From JAUWKC01 sp035527845 (GTDB taxonomy: Bacteria > Planctomycetota > Phycisphaerae > Sedimentisphaerales > Anaerobacaceae), in NCBI GenBank assembly GCA_035527845.1, contig DATKZT010000019.1, positions 9,180 through 73,179 on the forward strand: a stretch of 64,000 nt of DNA, given 5' to 3'. Numbering within the stretch: the stretch's first letter is position 1; every line of letters begins with the position of its first letter. The translations under genes and the position numbers were made by a program. Positions 8,703 to 16,204 of this stretch are shown here, piece by piece. A model generated the notes under the pieces. That model had not been told where the DNA came from and ran no database searches. It saw only the letters and a program-made list of their open reading frames with translations.

Positions 8703-10771
8703 TGTCCGCTGCTCTCCTTCTTCTTAAAGCCCGGCAAATCGTATAAACTGGGCGTGAGTGGCTCTTCAGCGTTGATTATAACCACCTCGGTATCGTTAGG
8801 CTCAGCCGCCACCACAAATTTCCTCACGGCGGGCAGTGCTTGTTCGAAAGCCGCCAATATTTGCTCACGAACATAGATTTCCCTGGCCGCTTCGTATGCC
8901 TTGACCTGGCTGCCAAAACGCTCGCCGGTCGCCCGCGCCAGCGTCGCCTTCTCGAAAGCGTAACTCTGGGCCTGGCGCAATCTCGAAAAAATGTCGCCTT
9001 TCGCCTGCGCGAACGCCCTGTCAAGTTCGGGGCCCAACTGCTCTATCGCGACCGTGTCATTCTCATACCGCGCCAGTTGATAGTTCGCCGCCAGCGTATA
9101 AAGCTCGTTTGCCTCCTCCACCGACCCGGCCAGGGAACTCAGAGTCTTGTTTCTGTCAGCTTCGGCCTCCAGAATGGCCGCCTGCTTCTGCTGGAATGCC
9201 CCCACGACCTTCTGATAATCCGGCGCCACTTCCACCGGCGGATGGATGCCCTGCAAACCCAGAAATACTATCTCAATCCCGATCCCCTCCCTGTCGGCTG
9301 CCGCCTGGATTCTTTCGGTCAATATCTTCTTGGCCTCTTCGCGGCCCGCACCCAGAAGACTCTCCCTGAGGTCCCCTTCGCCTGCATCAACTTCGATCCT
9401 CGCGCTGGCAGCGAACTTTGTCAGCTCTCGATAACATATCGACTCCAGGAGGTTGGCCGGCTCACTGTGGTTGTATTTGAACGAGTAGAGGTCCTTAATT
9501 CTGTACTGAACCGGAACCGCCGCCACCACCAGACTGACTGGAACACTACCCGTCACGGAACCTCCGCCCAGCTGCTCACTGCCCACCAGCAGATAGTCCT
9601 CCTCCTCGTAATGCTTTCTGTCCCACAATAGCGGCTCATTCAATAGTCCCTTGTCGGGGGGACCTTTCTTCGGAACATAACCAATATGGAGCTCGGCGAT
9701 GTTTTGCGTGGGGTACTTGTAAACGATATCAATGGGCCAGGGCCATTTGACAGTCAAGCCCGGACCAACTACCCTTTTCTGCCCCGCCGGAGTCAGCGGA
9801 TTACCAAAACGCTCGATTATCGCCTGTTCGTTCGGCCCCACGACCACGAAGCAGTTCAGCAGGTACAGCGTGACGGCCCCAAACAGCACCAACGGAGCAA
9901 TGGCTTTCTCGAGAAGCTTGTAAAACCAGGTTTGAGAGACCTTGAAACCAAATTGATAATCAATCGCACTGGCGGCCGTCCGAAATAACCCCCCCGGCTC
10001 GCTGATTAATCCGAGCAATCGGCTGTCAAATGGACTGCGGTGGTACTGCCCCCTAAACCTTGGCCGATATATGTCGAACACAACATTCACCGCTGTCTCC
10101 AAACCGAGCACTACCAGCAGAATCGGTATCGCCCAGTTCAGCACCTTTATCATCGAATCCATCTGGAACTGAGCCAGTGCAAGCCCCACCGCCAGCGCAA
10201 AGCACAAAACCGCTATCCCAAGAAGAAAACTTCCTCCCGCTCGCAAAGGCTTCCACCGCAGCTCCGCCGACATGCCGGTCGCATAGCGCGACAGCAAAAA
10301 GCTCACAAAAGCTATCGCCATGATAAAAACGGCAACCAGAAGCGGCTGTTGCGACTCCAGCTCGCTCCAGCGCGAAAATACCCTTAACAGGTACACCGCG
10401 GCCCCTATTTGATAGGCCGCAATAATGCCCGAAAATATCGGAATGAACCACTTCTCGAATAATTGCAGACGCCCTTGCGAAACCGCAAATAGCTTCGCGT
10501 TTTCGTCGCGCCCCTCAAAAATCGTGGAATCCCGCTCGCCCTTGGCCAAACGCGACGCGTCAAGCTTCTCCTGCTCGGCCAGAGTCCGCTGGTGAAACTG
10601 CAGGCACAGCACAAACCAAACCAAAACCGACCCCAGAATCACCCAGCTCAACGCAAACACCGCGTAGAACTCGCTCCATAACCCTATCAACAAGCTGATG
10701 ATAAAAAACAAAACGCTGACAGCCAGAGAGACTCGCGCCACATATTCGGCTCGCTTGCTGGATATCGTCAT
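8699..10771 (-). CDS. Polytopic SPFH-domain protein, HflK-like with six extra membrane segments
   Basis: The protein has 690 residues. Hydrophobic segments lie at about residues 11-31, 35-58, 108-130, 143-160, 180-201, 211-232 and 290-311. The SPFH domain then starts at VVGPNEQAIIERFGNP, with the same spacing from the last helix as in HflK. The C-terminal region is rich in Ala, Glu and Gln and should be a coiled coil. Ordinary HflK has one membrane segment and about 420 residues, so this is an HflK-like module joined to a multi-pass membrane domain. It is the first gene of the SPFH trio, overlaps the hflC-like gene by 4 bases, and is transcribed away from the permease at 10979. Confidence 0.85.
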   Translation of the reverse strand: MTISSKRAEYVARVSLAVSVLFFIISLLIGLWSEFYAVFALSWVILGSVLVWFVLCLQFHQRTLAEQEKLDASRLAKGERDSTIFEGRDENAKLFAVSQGRLQLFEKWFIPIFSGIIAAYQIGAAVYLLRVFSRWSELESQQPLLVAVFIMAIAFVSFLLSRYATGMSAELRWKPLRAGGSFLLGIAVLCFALAVGLALAQFQMDSMIKVLNWAIPILLVVLGLETAVNVVFDIYRPRFRGQYHRSPFDSRLLGLISEPGGLFRTAASAIDYQFGFKVSQTWFYKLLEKAIAPLVLFGAVTLYLLNCFVVVGPNEQAIIERFGNPLTPAGQKRVVGPGLTVKWPWPIDIVYKYPTQNIAELHIGYVPKKGPPDKGLLNEPLLWDRKHYEEEDYLLVGSEQLGGGSVTGSVPVSLVVAAVPVQYRIKDLYSFKYNHSEPANLLESICYRELTKFAASARIEVDAGEGDLRESLLGAGREEAKKILTERIQAAADREGIGIEIVFLGLQGIHPPVEVAPDYQKVVGAFQQKQAAILEAEADRNKTLSSLAGSVEEANELYTLAANYQLARYENDTVAIEQLGPELDRAFAQAKGDIFSRLRQAQSYAFEKATLARATGERFGSQVKAYEAAREIYVREQILAAFEQALPAVRKFVVAAEPNDTEVVIINAEEPLTPSLYDLPGFKKKESSGQ

Positions 10772-10844
10772 TTCCTGTTTCTCCTCATCAGATTGTGAAC
10801 AAACAGACCGCTCACAGAGTAGCTCTCTAACGGTACGAAACTTC

Positions 10845-10873
10845 TTTACAAATTAGAAGATGTGCAATATAAC
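10845..10873 (+). promoter_or_regulatory. Sigma70-like promoter upstream of the ABC-2 permease
   Basis: TTTACA at 10845-10850 and TATAAC at 10868-10873 are separated by 17 bases. Each differs by one base from the sigma70 consensus. The site lies in the 207-base AT-rich gap between divergent genes and points toward the permease whose ATG is at 10979, giving a leader of about 100 bases. Confidence 0.45.
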
Positions 10874-10978
10874 AATAATGGTCATTCGAGTATAGAGGCA
10901 TTTACGAAAAATTATGCCTTAAAACCGGGCCGGACGCCGACGCCTGACCTCGAAAGCAGTGTATAAAAGCTGTAAACA

Positions 10979-11941
10979 ATGAATAAACTATTTACGATTG
11001 CAAAGAACACTTTTATCGAGACATTAAGGCAACCCGTATATCTGATAATTGTCGTGGCCGCTTTGTTCCTGTTCTTTATGAGCCCGTCCCTGACAATGTA
11101 CACAATGAGCGACGACAACAAGCTGCTGCGCGAGATAGGCTTATCTACGCTCTTCTTGACGAGTTTGTTCATTGCGATATTCTCAGCTTCTGGCGCCGTC
11201 GCCGAGGAAATCCGCAACAAGACCATAACCACCGTCCTGAGCAAGCCCGTGCACCGGCCCATATTCATTATCGCAAAATTCCTTGGCGTTGCCGGCGCCG
11301 TTGCGCTGGCCCACTATATCTGCACTATCGCCCTTCTGATGGCGATAAGACACGGGGTGCTCGTGGCCGTATGGGAAACACATGACTGGACCGTCATAGC
11401 GACCGCCGGCGCGGTATTGGTCCTTACCTTCGTCCTAACCGCCTTTTTTAACTACACTTACGATTGGAAATTTTCCTCGACCGCCATCGTTCTGACGGCC
11501 CTTTTCGCCACCGTAGGAATTATATTCCTCGCATTTATCGACCGTAACTGGCAGTTCAACCCCGCGGAAAACGGCTTTAATGCGCTGGACATCTATGGTG
11601 CCGTCCTGCTGCTGATGGCCGCAATCATTATCGTGGCGCTCGCGGTGGCGCTATCCACGCGATTCAATATACTCGTCACGCTCTCGGCCTGCGTGGCCAT
11701 CTTTCTTTCCGGTCTGGTGAGTGATTACGTGTTCGGACGATTCGCCGACACAAAATTATGGGCCAAGATATGCTACTTCCTGCTGCCAAACCTCCAGATG
11801 TTCTGGATAAGTGACGCCATTTACGAGGAAAGTGTCGTCCCTTTGAAATACGTCCTGATAAGCGCCTCTTACGCACTGTGCTACACGGTTGCCATACTCG
11901 CATTGGCCGTCGCCGTCTTCCAGAGACGACAAGTGGGCTGA
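10979..11941 (+). CDS. ABC-2 type permease without a neighbouring ATPase
   Basis: This is an integral membrane protein of 320 residues with about six hydrophobic segments. The N-terminal layout (cytoplasmic start FTIAKNTFIETLRQPVYL, first helix, then GAVAEEIRNKTITTVLSKPV before the next helices) resembles the permease at 1822-3195, whose matching stretch reads SEKQIYTVITKPI. It lacks that protein's large external insert. No ATP-binding gene lies beside it on this strand. The divergently located operon contains one (3188-4408), so a shared ATPase is possible but unproven. The ribosome-binding site is weak. Substrate unknown. Confidence 0.8.
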   Translation: MNKLFTIAKNTFIETLRQPVYLIIVVAALFLFFMSPSLTMYTMSDDNKLLREIGLSTLFLTSLFIAIFSASGAVAEEIRNKTITTVLSKPVHRPIFIIAKFLGVAGAVALAHYICTIALLMAIRHGVLVAVWETHDWTVIATAGAVLVLTFVLTAFFNYTYDWKFSSTAIVLTALFATVGIIFLAFIDRNWQFNPAENGFNALDIYGAVLLLMAAIIIVALAVALSTRFNILVTLSACVAIFLSGLVSDYVFGRFADTKLWAKICYFLLPNLQMFWISDAIYEESVVPLKYVLISASYALCYTVAILALAVAVFQRRQVG

Positions 11942-11975
11942 TACAAAGCCCCCACGCATCCCGGCGAGATACAAT

Positions 11976-12440
11976 TTACGATTCACCAGACACGGCTATT
12001 ATCACCGCCGTCTCATCGCAATTCTGCTGCTTGGGACATCGCGCACAATCGCTCCAGACCTTCATCGGGAGTTTGTCGGTGTCGACTTTTTCAAACCCCA
12101 GCTTTTCGAAAAACTGCGCGTCCAGCGTCAACGCAAATACCTTCTGAATACCCATTTGCCTTGCCTGTTCAACCGCGGCGGCAACCAGCATTTTGCCCGC
12201 GCCTTTGCCTTTGAAAGACTGGTCAACCGCCAAAGATTTGATCTCCGCCAAATCCGACCACACCACCTCCAGCCCACAGCAGCCGACTACACTGCCGTCA
12301 ACCTCCGCCACCATGAAACCCTGCAGGTTCTTGTAGATGTCCGCCATCGAGCGGAACAGCATCCTGTCCTGCTCGGCATACTCGTTGATCAGCGAATAGA
12401 TCGCCTTGGCATCCGATATTTTCGCACTGCGTACTTTCAT
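11976..12440 (-). CDS. GNAT N-acetyltransferase, short N-acetylglutamate-synthase-like
   Basis: The protein has 154 residues and one GNAT fold. The acetyl-CoA binding stretch is QSFKGKGAGKMLV at about residues 74-86, followed by FFEKLGFEKV in the usual C-terminal position. The tail KVWSDCARCPKQQNCDE, with its Cys-x-x-Cys spacing, is like that of the short single-domain N-acetylglutamate synthases (ArgA type) found in several bacteria. It may therefore catalyse the first step of arginine synthesis. argG occurs in the same window at 31160-32383 but is not linked. The start overlaps the hicA stop by 4 bases. A general GNAT role cannot be excluded. Confidence 0.8.
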   Translation of the reverse strand: MKVRSAKISDAKAIYSLINEYAEQDRMLFRSMADIYKNLQGFMVAEVDGSVVGCCGLEVVWSDLAEIKSLAVDQSFKGKGAGKMLVAAAVEQARQMGIQKVFALTLDAQFFEKLGFEKVDTDKLPMKVWSDCARCPKQQNCDETAVIIAVSGES

Positions 12441-12670
12441 AACCTTTTCAGATGATTATTGTAATCTTCAACTGTAATTTCTATCTCACGTAGAATTTCT
12501 CTTATTAGAGGACGTGCCAATACCTTTGCCTTGTGGTGTGGCACGGTAGTAACCCTTCCCTCGGGGTGCCTGTAAAAGGCATGACTTCCTTTCTGGCGGA
12601 CTTTTTCAAAACCCAGCCGAAGCAGCAGCTTCTCCATTGTTTTGGCGTCGATAAGTTTAAGTTTGCTCAA
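12437..12670 (-). CDS. hicA: HicA-family mRNA interferase toxin
   Basis: The 77-residue protein has the HicA double-stranded-RNA-binding-like fold signature: RLGFEKVRQKGSHAFYRH, with the catalytic His in GSHAFYRH, then TTVPHHKAK. HicA toxins cleave mRNA and are neutralised by HicB. The start is a TTG that overlaps the HicB stop (TTGA); the first ATG, 11 codons in, would remove the first beta/helix part. Antitoxin-first order and overlapping genes fit translational coupling. The downstream acetyltransferase is also overlapped by 4 bases, so the three form one transcription unit. Confidence 0.88.
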   Translation of the reverse strand: MSKLKLIDAKTMEKLLLRLGFEKVRQKGSHAFYRHPEGRVTTVPHHKAKVLARPLIREILREIEITVEDYNNHLKRL

Positions 12671-12888
12671 CCTGTAACCTCGAACTGCTGGATTCCCACA
12701 AATTCAGGTATGTGTTTTTTGGCCTCGGGGTCCATTTCCTCAAGACATAATTCCACCACCTCTTTAAGATTGTCTTTAAGCTTATCCAGAGTTTCCGCCT
12801 GTGTATGCGCGCCAGGGATTCCCGGCACAATTGCGACATATAGGCCGGTCTCTGCATCCTTTTCAATATATCCGGTTACCTTATACAT
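12667..12888 (-). CDS. hicB: HicB-family antitoxin
   Basis: The 73-residue protein has the HicB partial RNase H-like fold. It starts with YKVTGYIEKDAETGLYVA, then the IPGAHTQAETLDKLKDNL segment typical of HicB/UPF0150 proteins. It lacks the C-terminal helix-turn-helix or ribbon-helix-helix DNA-binding domain present in longer HicB proteins, so autoregulation by this protein alone is not obvious. AGGAGGC lies 6 bases before the ATG. The toxin gene overlaps its stop codon. Confidence 0.87.
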   Translation of the reverse strand: MYKVTGYIEKDAETGLYVAIVPGIPGAHTQAETLDKLKDNLKEVVELCLEEMDPEAKKHIPEFVGIQQFEVTG

Positions 12889-13060
12889 TCAGTTGCCTCC
12901 TATGTATCGATAAACTATTGGTATACTTACAAACAGATTGTATCAGATTTGGTTTAAGATGCCAACAAGAAAGGCCGTAAGCGATATTCTCACGGCCAAT
13001 TTCAAATTCTAAATTCTCTTATCCTCTGCGTTCTCTTCTCAAAGCTAAACCAGAGAATCA
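12889..13060. other. Intergenic, no gene recognised
   Basis: The 172 bases between hicB and the PEP-CTERM relic contain no supported gene. The whole stretch from 12889 to 13382 is 494 bases and holds only that relic and one dispersed repeat. Confidence 0.6.
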
Positions 13061-13201
13061 TCAATCTTTTCCACGTAACATCACAGCACCCACGCTGAGT
13101 AGCAGGAGGGTGGCTGGTTCGGGGATTTCCACAACATAGCCGTGAGTCTGCCAATCGCCAAGGTGGTCCTTCCATTTAGAATTGTCGTTTAGGGTAGGTT
13201 C
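13061..13201 (-). pseudogene. 3' remnant of a PEP-CTERM exported protein
   Basis: Minus-strand translation from 13201 to the TGA at 13061 gives 46 codons ending in EIPEPATLLLLSVGAVMLRG, then Lys-Asp. This is a complete PEP-CTERM sorting signal: Pro-Glu-Pro, a hydrophobic span, then a basic residue. An in-frame TGA at 13202-13204 precedes the fragment and there is no start codon inside it, so the 5' part of the gene has been lost or frame-shifted. PEP-CTERM proteins are processed by exosortase; no exosortase gene is in this window. Confidence 0.75.
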
Positions 13202-13268
13202 TCAGAATCCTATAATAACTTAAAACAAGGAACAAAAGAAGCAAGAAAGCAAGCAAAAAAGACTAAAA

Positions 13269-13297
13269 AGAGATTGTTTCGCTGCGCTCGCAATGAC
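13269..13297 (-). repeat. Dispersed CATTGCGAG/GCAATCTC-type palindromic repeat
   Basis: On the minus strand the segment reads GTCATTGCGAG, a short linker rich in GCG, then a diverged CAATCTCT. The same pattern occurs at 19402-19433, 45529-45559 and 45780-45843, always between genes. The longest open frame of the following gene begins inside this repeat, which argues for the later start at 13383. Confidence 0.6.
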
Positions 13298-13382
13298 AAT
13301 CGGCAGACTCTGCAAATTCCCCGACCAAAAAACCGAAAAAATGCTGGAAAAAATGTTGCGCATCACTAAAATAGCCCATACT

Positions 13383-13853
13383 ATGAGATTCATACTTATT
13401 GATAGGATTGTCTCACTGGAGCCGGGCCGGCAAATAAAGACGGTCAAGAGCGTCTCTCTGGCCGAGGAATATCTGGCCGACCACTTTCCCACGTTTCCTG
13501 TCCTGCCCGGAGTTCTGTTGCTGCAGGGGCTCATCGAATCCGCCTCGTGGCTCGTCAGAGAAACGGAAAATTTCGCACATAGTATGATATTGCTTGAACA
13601 GGCCCGAAATGTAAAATATAAGAGCTTTCTGGCGCCGGGCGGCCGAATAGAATATACCGTCGAGGCCAAGACCATAGAAGAAAACGTCAGCAGCTTTACC
13701 GGTTTCGGCGCATCCGAAAACGAACGCATTGTTGAGGCAAACTTCGGGCTGAGGCACTTCAACCTCGCCTGCGGCAACGCCCCAATGGCCGCCGTGGACG
13801 CCGAGATAATCGAGAATATGAAACTGAGGCGTGAACTGCTTAGAGGATGGTAA
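13383..13853 (+). CDS. FabZ-like hotdog protein with altered catalytic residue
   Basis: The protein has 156 residues from the ATG at 13383. A longer frame from 13293 starts inside a dispersed repeat and was rejected. The hotdog fold signature is DHFPTFPVLPGVLLLQGL. His34 matches the catalytic His of FabZ, but the position of the catalytic Glu holds Gln48. FabZ dehydrates 3-hydroxyacyl-ACP, and this change may reduce or remove that activity. The protein is clearly paralogous to the product of 14376-14879 (both begin MR-I-ID and have H34 at the same place). It is first in the ACP/ketosynthase cluster, so a structural or binding role is possible. Confidence 0.8.
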   Translation: MRFILIDRIVSLEPGRQIKTVKSVSLAEEYLADHFPTFPVLPGVLLLQGLIESASWLVRETENFAHSMILLEQARNVKYKSFLAPGGRIEYTVEAKTIEENVSSFTGFGASENERIVEANFGLRHFNLACGNAPMAAVDAEIIENMKLRRELLRGW

Positions 13854-13902
13854 AGCAACCCGCCCATAACGGACTTTGACAAATTAACGGAGGTAACATA
13901 AC

Positions 13903-14298
13903 ATGGCAATGAGTCGGGAAGAAATTTTCCAGAAGGTTAAGGAAATCCTCGTGGATGCCCTCGGCGTGGACGATGACGAAGTTAAGGCCGAGGCCACCCT
14001 GATGGGGGATCTGGGGGCTGAAAGCATTGACTTTTTGGATATAGTGTTTCGTCTGGAAAAGGCCTTCGGCATAAAAATCCCGCGAGAAGAGTTGTTCCCG
14101 GCAGAAAACCTGATGAACAATCCCGAGTTCGTAAGCAATGGCAAGTTGACCGACAGGGGCCTTGCCGAGATCCGAGAGAAGATGCCGCACACCGAACTTG
14201 GGGACTTTGAAAAAGACCCCGACATCAACAAGTTGGCCGACCTTTTCACCGTCAACGCCATCGTTAACTACGTCGACGGCAAGTTGAACGCCGCTTAG
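13903..14298 (+). CDS. Acyl carrier protein, extended form
   Basis: This protein of 131 residues carries acyl chains on phosphopantetheine. The attachment motif is DLGAESIDFLD, with the modified Ser at about residue 41. The first 60 residues fit a standard ACP four-helix bundle. About 45 extra residues (from about 75 to 120) follow helix II, with ELFPAENLMNNPEF before them and VNAIVNYVDG as the last helix. The total is about 50 residues more than the housekeeping AcpP. GGAGG precedes the start. Its position between two FabZ-like genes and two ketosynthases suggests a dedicated carrier for this pathway. Confidence 0.9.
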   Translation: MAMSREEIFQKVKEILVDALGVDDDEVKAEATLMGDLGAESIDFLDIVFRLEKAFGIKIPREELFPAENLMNNPEFVSNGKLTDRGLAEIREKMPHTELGDFEKDPDINKLADLFTVNAIVNYVDGKLNAA

Positions 14299-14375
14299 CA
14301 TTGAAGAAAGACGTAGTCTCTGAGCGTCAGGGTTGCGAAGCGCCAACCTGCCGCCTGCTTTAATATGGAAGTAAG

Positions 14376-14879
14376 ATGCGCTGGATATGGATAGACAAAT
14401 TCATCGAGTTTAACAGCGGCAAGAACGCCGTGGCCGTCAAAAACGTCACCCTTGCCGAAGAGCATCTGCACGACCACTTCCCCGGTTTTCCCGTGATGCC
14501 GGAATGCCTCATGATCGAGGCAATGGCGCAGACCGCAGGCATCCTCGTCGGCGAGGCAAAAGCCTTTCAGGAAAAGGTTATCCTGGCAAAGATCAAGAAG
14601 GCCGTCTTCTTCGACTACGTAAAGCCGGGCGACACCATCAAGCTCCACGCGAGAATCGAATCCATAGCCGCCGAAGCCGCCGGTACCTCCGGCAAAATCA
14701 CCCGCGACGACAAGCTCATCGCAGAAATAGACCTCATGTTCAGCCACATCGACAAGAACCTCGCCGGCAGACAGTTCCCCGATGAAAACTTCGTCTTCAC
14801 CGACACCTTCAAATCCCTTTTGCGCGGCATGGCACTCGGCAACGCCTCCACACAAACGCAGTCGGAGCAGCAAACATGA
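14376..14879 (+). CDS. FabZ-like 3-hydroxyacyl-ACP dehydratase
   Basis: The protein has 167 residues. Its hotdog signature is DHFPGFPVMPECLMIEAMAQ, with both catalytic residues present (His34 and Glu48). It should remove water from 3-hydroxyacyl-ACP to give the trans-2-enoyl-ACP. The Gly usually found after the second Pro is Glu43 here. It differs from the paralogue at 13383-13853 mainly by keeping the Glu. The next gene overlaps its stop by 4 bases (ATGA), which ties the dehydratase to the ketosynthase. Confidence 0.9.
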   Translation: MRWIWIDKFIEFNSGKNAVAVKNVTLAEEHLHDHFPGFPVMPECLMIEAMAQTAGILVGEAKAFQEKVILAKIKKAVFFDYVKPGDTIKLHARIESIAAEAAGTSGKITRDDKLIAEIDLMFSHIDKNLAGRQFPDENFVFTDTFKSLLRGMALGNASTQTQSEQQT

Positions 14880-16201
14880 GTCAGGCCCGCGTGGTCATAA
14901 CCGGCTTCGGCGCCATAACACCACTCGGAATGACCGCCGACGAAATGTGGCAGGGTCTTTCCGCCGGACGTTGCGGAATCGGCGAAATCACCGCCTTCGA
15001 CCCCGTCGGCTTTACCTGCAAACTGGCCGGCCAGGTCCCCGACTACAAGATCCAGCAGTACGTCCCCAAGACCTACAGAAAAGCCGTCAAGCTCATGTCA
15101 CGCGACATCGAGCTTGCCGTGATCGCCGCCGCCGAGGCCCTGGCCTCCGCGGGCCTCGTCACCAAGGCCACCGACCCCGAAAGAGTCAATATCACTCCCG
15201 AGCGAACAGGCATCAACCTCGGCGCAGGCCTCATAAGCTGCGACCTCGTCGAAATCGCACCGGCGGTCGCAAATAGCATCACAGACGGCGCCTTCGACAT
15301 CAAAAAATGGGGAAAAGAAGGCCTAGAAATGGTTACGCCCCTCTGGCTCCTGAAATACCTGCCCAATATGCTCGCCTGCCACGTCGGTATCATTCACGAC
15401 CTGCAGGGGCCCAGCAATTCGATAACGTGCGCAGAAGCCTCTGCACATCTGGCCATCGCCGAAGCTGCACAGGTCATCGCCCGCGGCGGCGCCGATATCT
15501 CCCTCGCCGGCGGCGCAGAAGCAAAGGTGAATCCCGTCGTGATGACCCGCCAGTGCCTGCTCAAAAGAGCGACCACCGAAAACAACGACGACCCGGACTC
15601 GGCCTGCCGGCCCTTCGACGCCGATGCAAAAGGCTCCGTCTTCGCCGAGGCCGCCGGCATCGTCGTCCTCGAAAATATTGAAAACGCCAAAGCACGAGAC
15701 GCAAGGATTTTCGCCGAAATCCTCGGCACAGGACACAGCAGCAGTCTCAATCCCGACTACGAACATCTCGAGCCCGACGGTCTCGGCCTGCAGATAGCCA
15801 TCGAAAAAGCAATCGAAGATGCGCAGATTCAGCCGGAGGACCTCGACATCATTATCCCTCATGGTGCCGGCATCCCAGCCGATGACTTGGCCGAGTCCAC
15901 TGCCATTGAAAACGCGCTCGGCAAAGCCGTGCAGAATGTCACCGTCTGGCCGACAAAAAGTATGCTCGGAAACTCCGGCGCCGCCGGCGGCGCGCTTGAT
16001 GTCATCGCGGCCGTCTGCACCATGAACCACGGCGTTATCCCAGCCGCCAAAAACTGCGACACAATGGCCGATGGCTGCAATCTTAATATCTCCAAAAAGC
16101 CGCAGCAGAAAAGGATACGCCATGCCCTCGTTTGCAGCTACACTTACGGTGGGCAAACCGCCGCCGTAGTACTGAAGAACCTTGATCACGAAACGGAATA
16201 G
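14876..16201 (+). CDS. Divergent beta-ketoacyl-ACP synthase, Cys-His-Asn
   Basis: This 441-residue protein has a full-length thiolase-fold ketosynthase of the FabF class. The nucleophile is Cys185 in SITCAEASA, the first His is His329 in IIPHGAGIPADD, and Lys361 is in the place of the conserved Lys. The second catalytic His, normally in GHxxGAAG, is replaced by Asn366 in MLGNSGAAG. Chain-length-factor partners lose the Cys instead, so this is neither a canonical KS nor a classical CLF. It may form a heterodimer with the product of the next gene, whose start lies 3 bases after its stop. Catalytic competence is uncertain. Confidence 0.88.
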   Translation: MSQARVVITGFGAITPLGMTADEMWQGLSAGRCGIGEITAFDPVGFTCKLAGQVPDYKIQQYVPKTYRKAVKLMSRDIELAVIAAAEALASAGLVTKATDPERVNITPERTGINLGAGLISCDLVEIAPAVANSITDGAFDIKKWGKEGLEMVTPLWLLKYLPNMLACHVGIIHDLQGPSNSITCAEASAHLAIAEAAQVIARGGADISLAGGAEAKVNPVVMTRQCLLKRATTENNDDPDSACRPFDADAKGSVFAEAAGIVVLENIENAKARDARIFAEILGTGHSSSLNPDYEHLEPDGLGLQIAIEKAIEDAQIQPEDLDIIIPHGAGIPADDLAESTAIENALGKAVQNVTVWPTKSMLGNSGAAGGALDVIAAVCTMNHGVIPAAKNCDTMADGCNLNISKKPQQKRIRHALVCSYTYGGQTAAVVLKNLDHETE

Positions 16202-16204
16202 CAG

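Noticed and set aside
13293..13382. N-terminal extension of the first FabZ-like protein
   Set aside because: The extra codons start inside a dispersed repeat. The paralogue begins at the position matching 13383.
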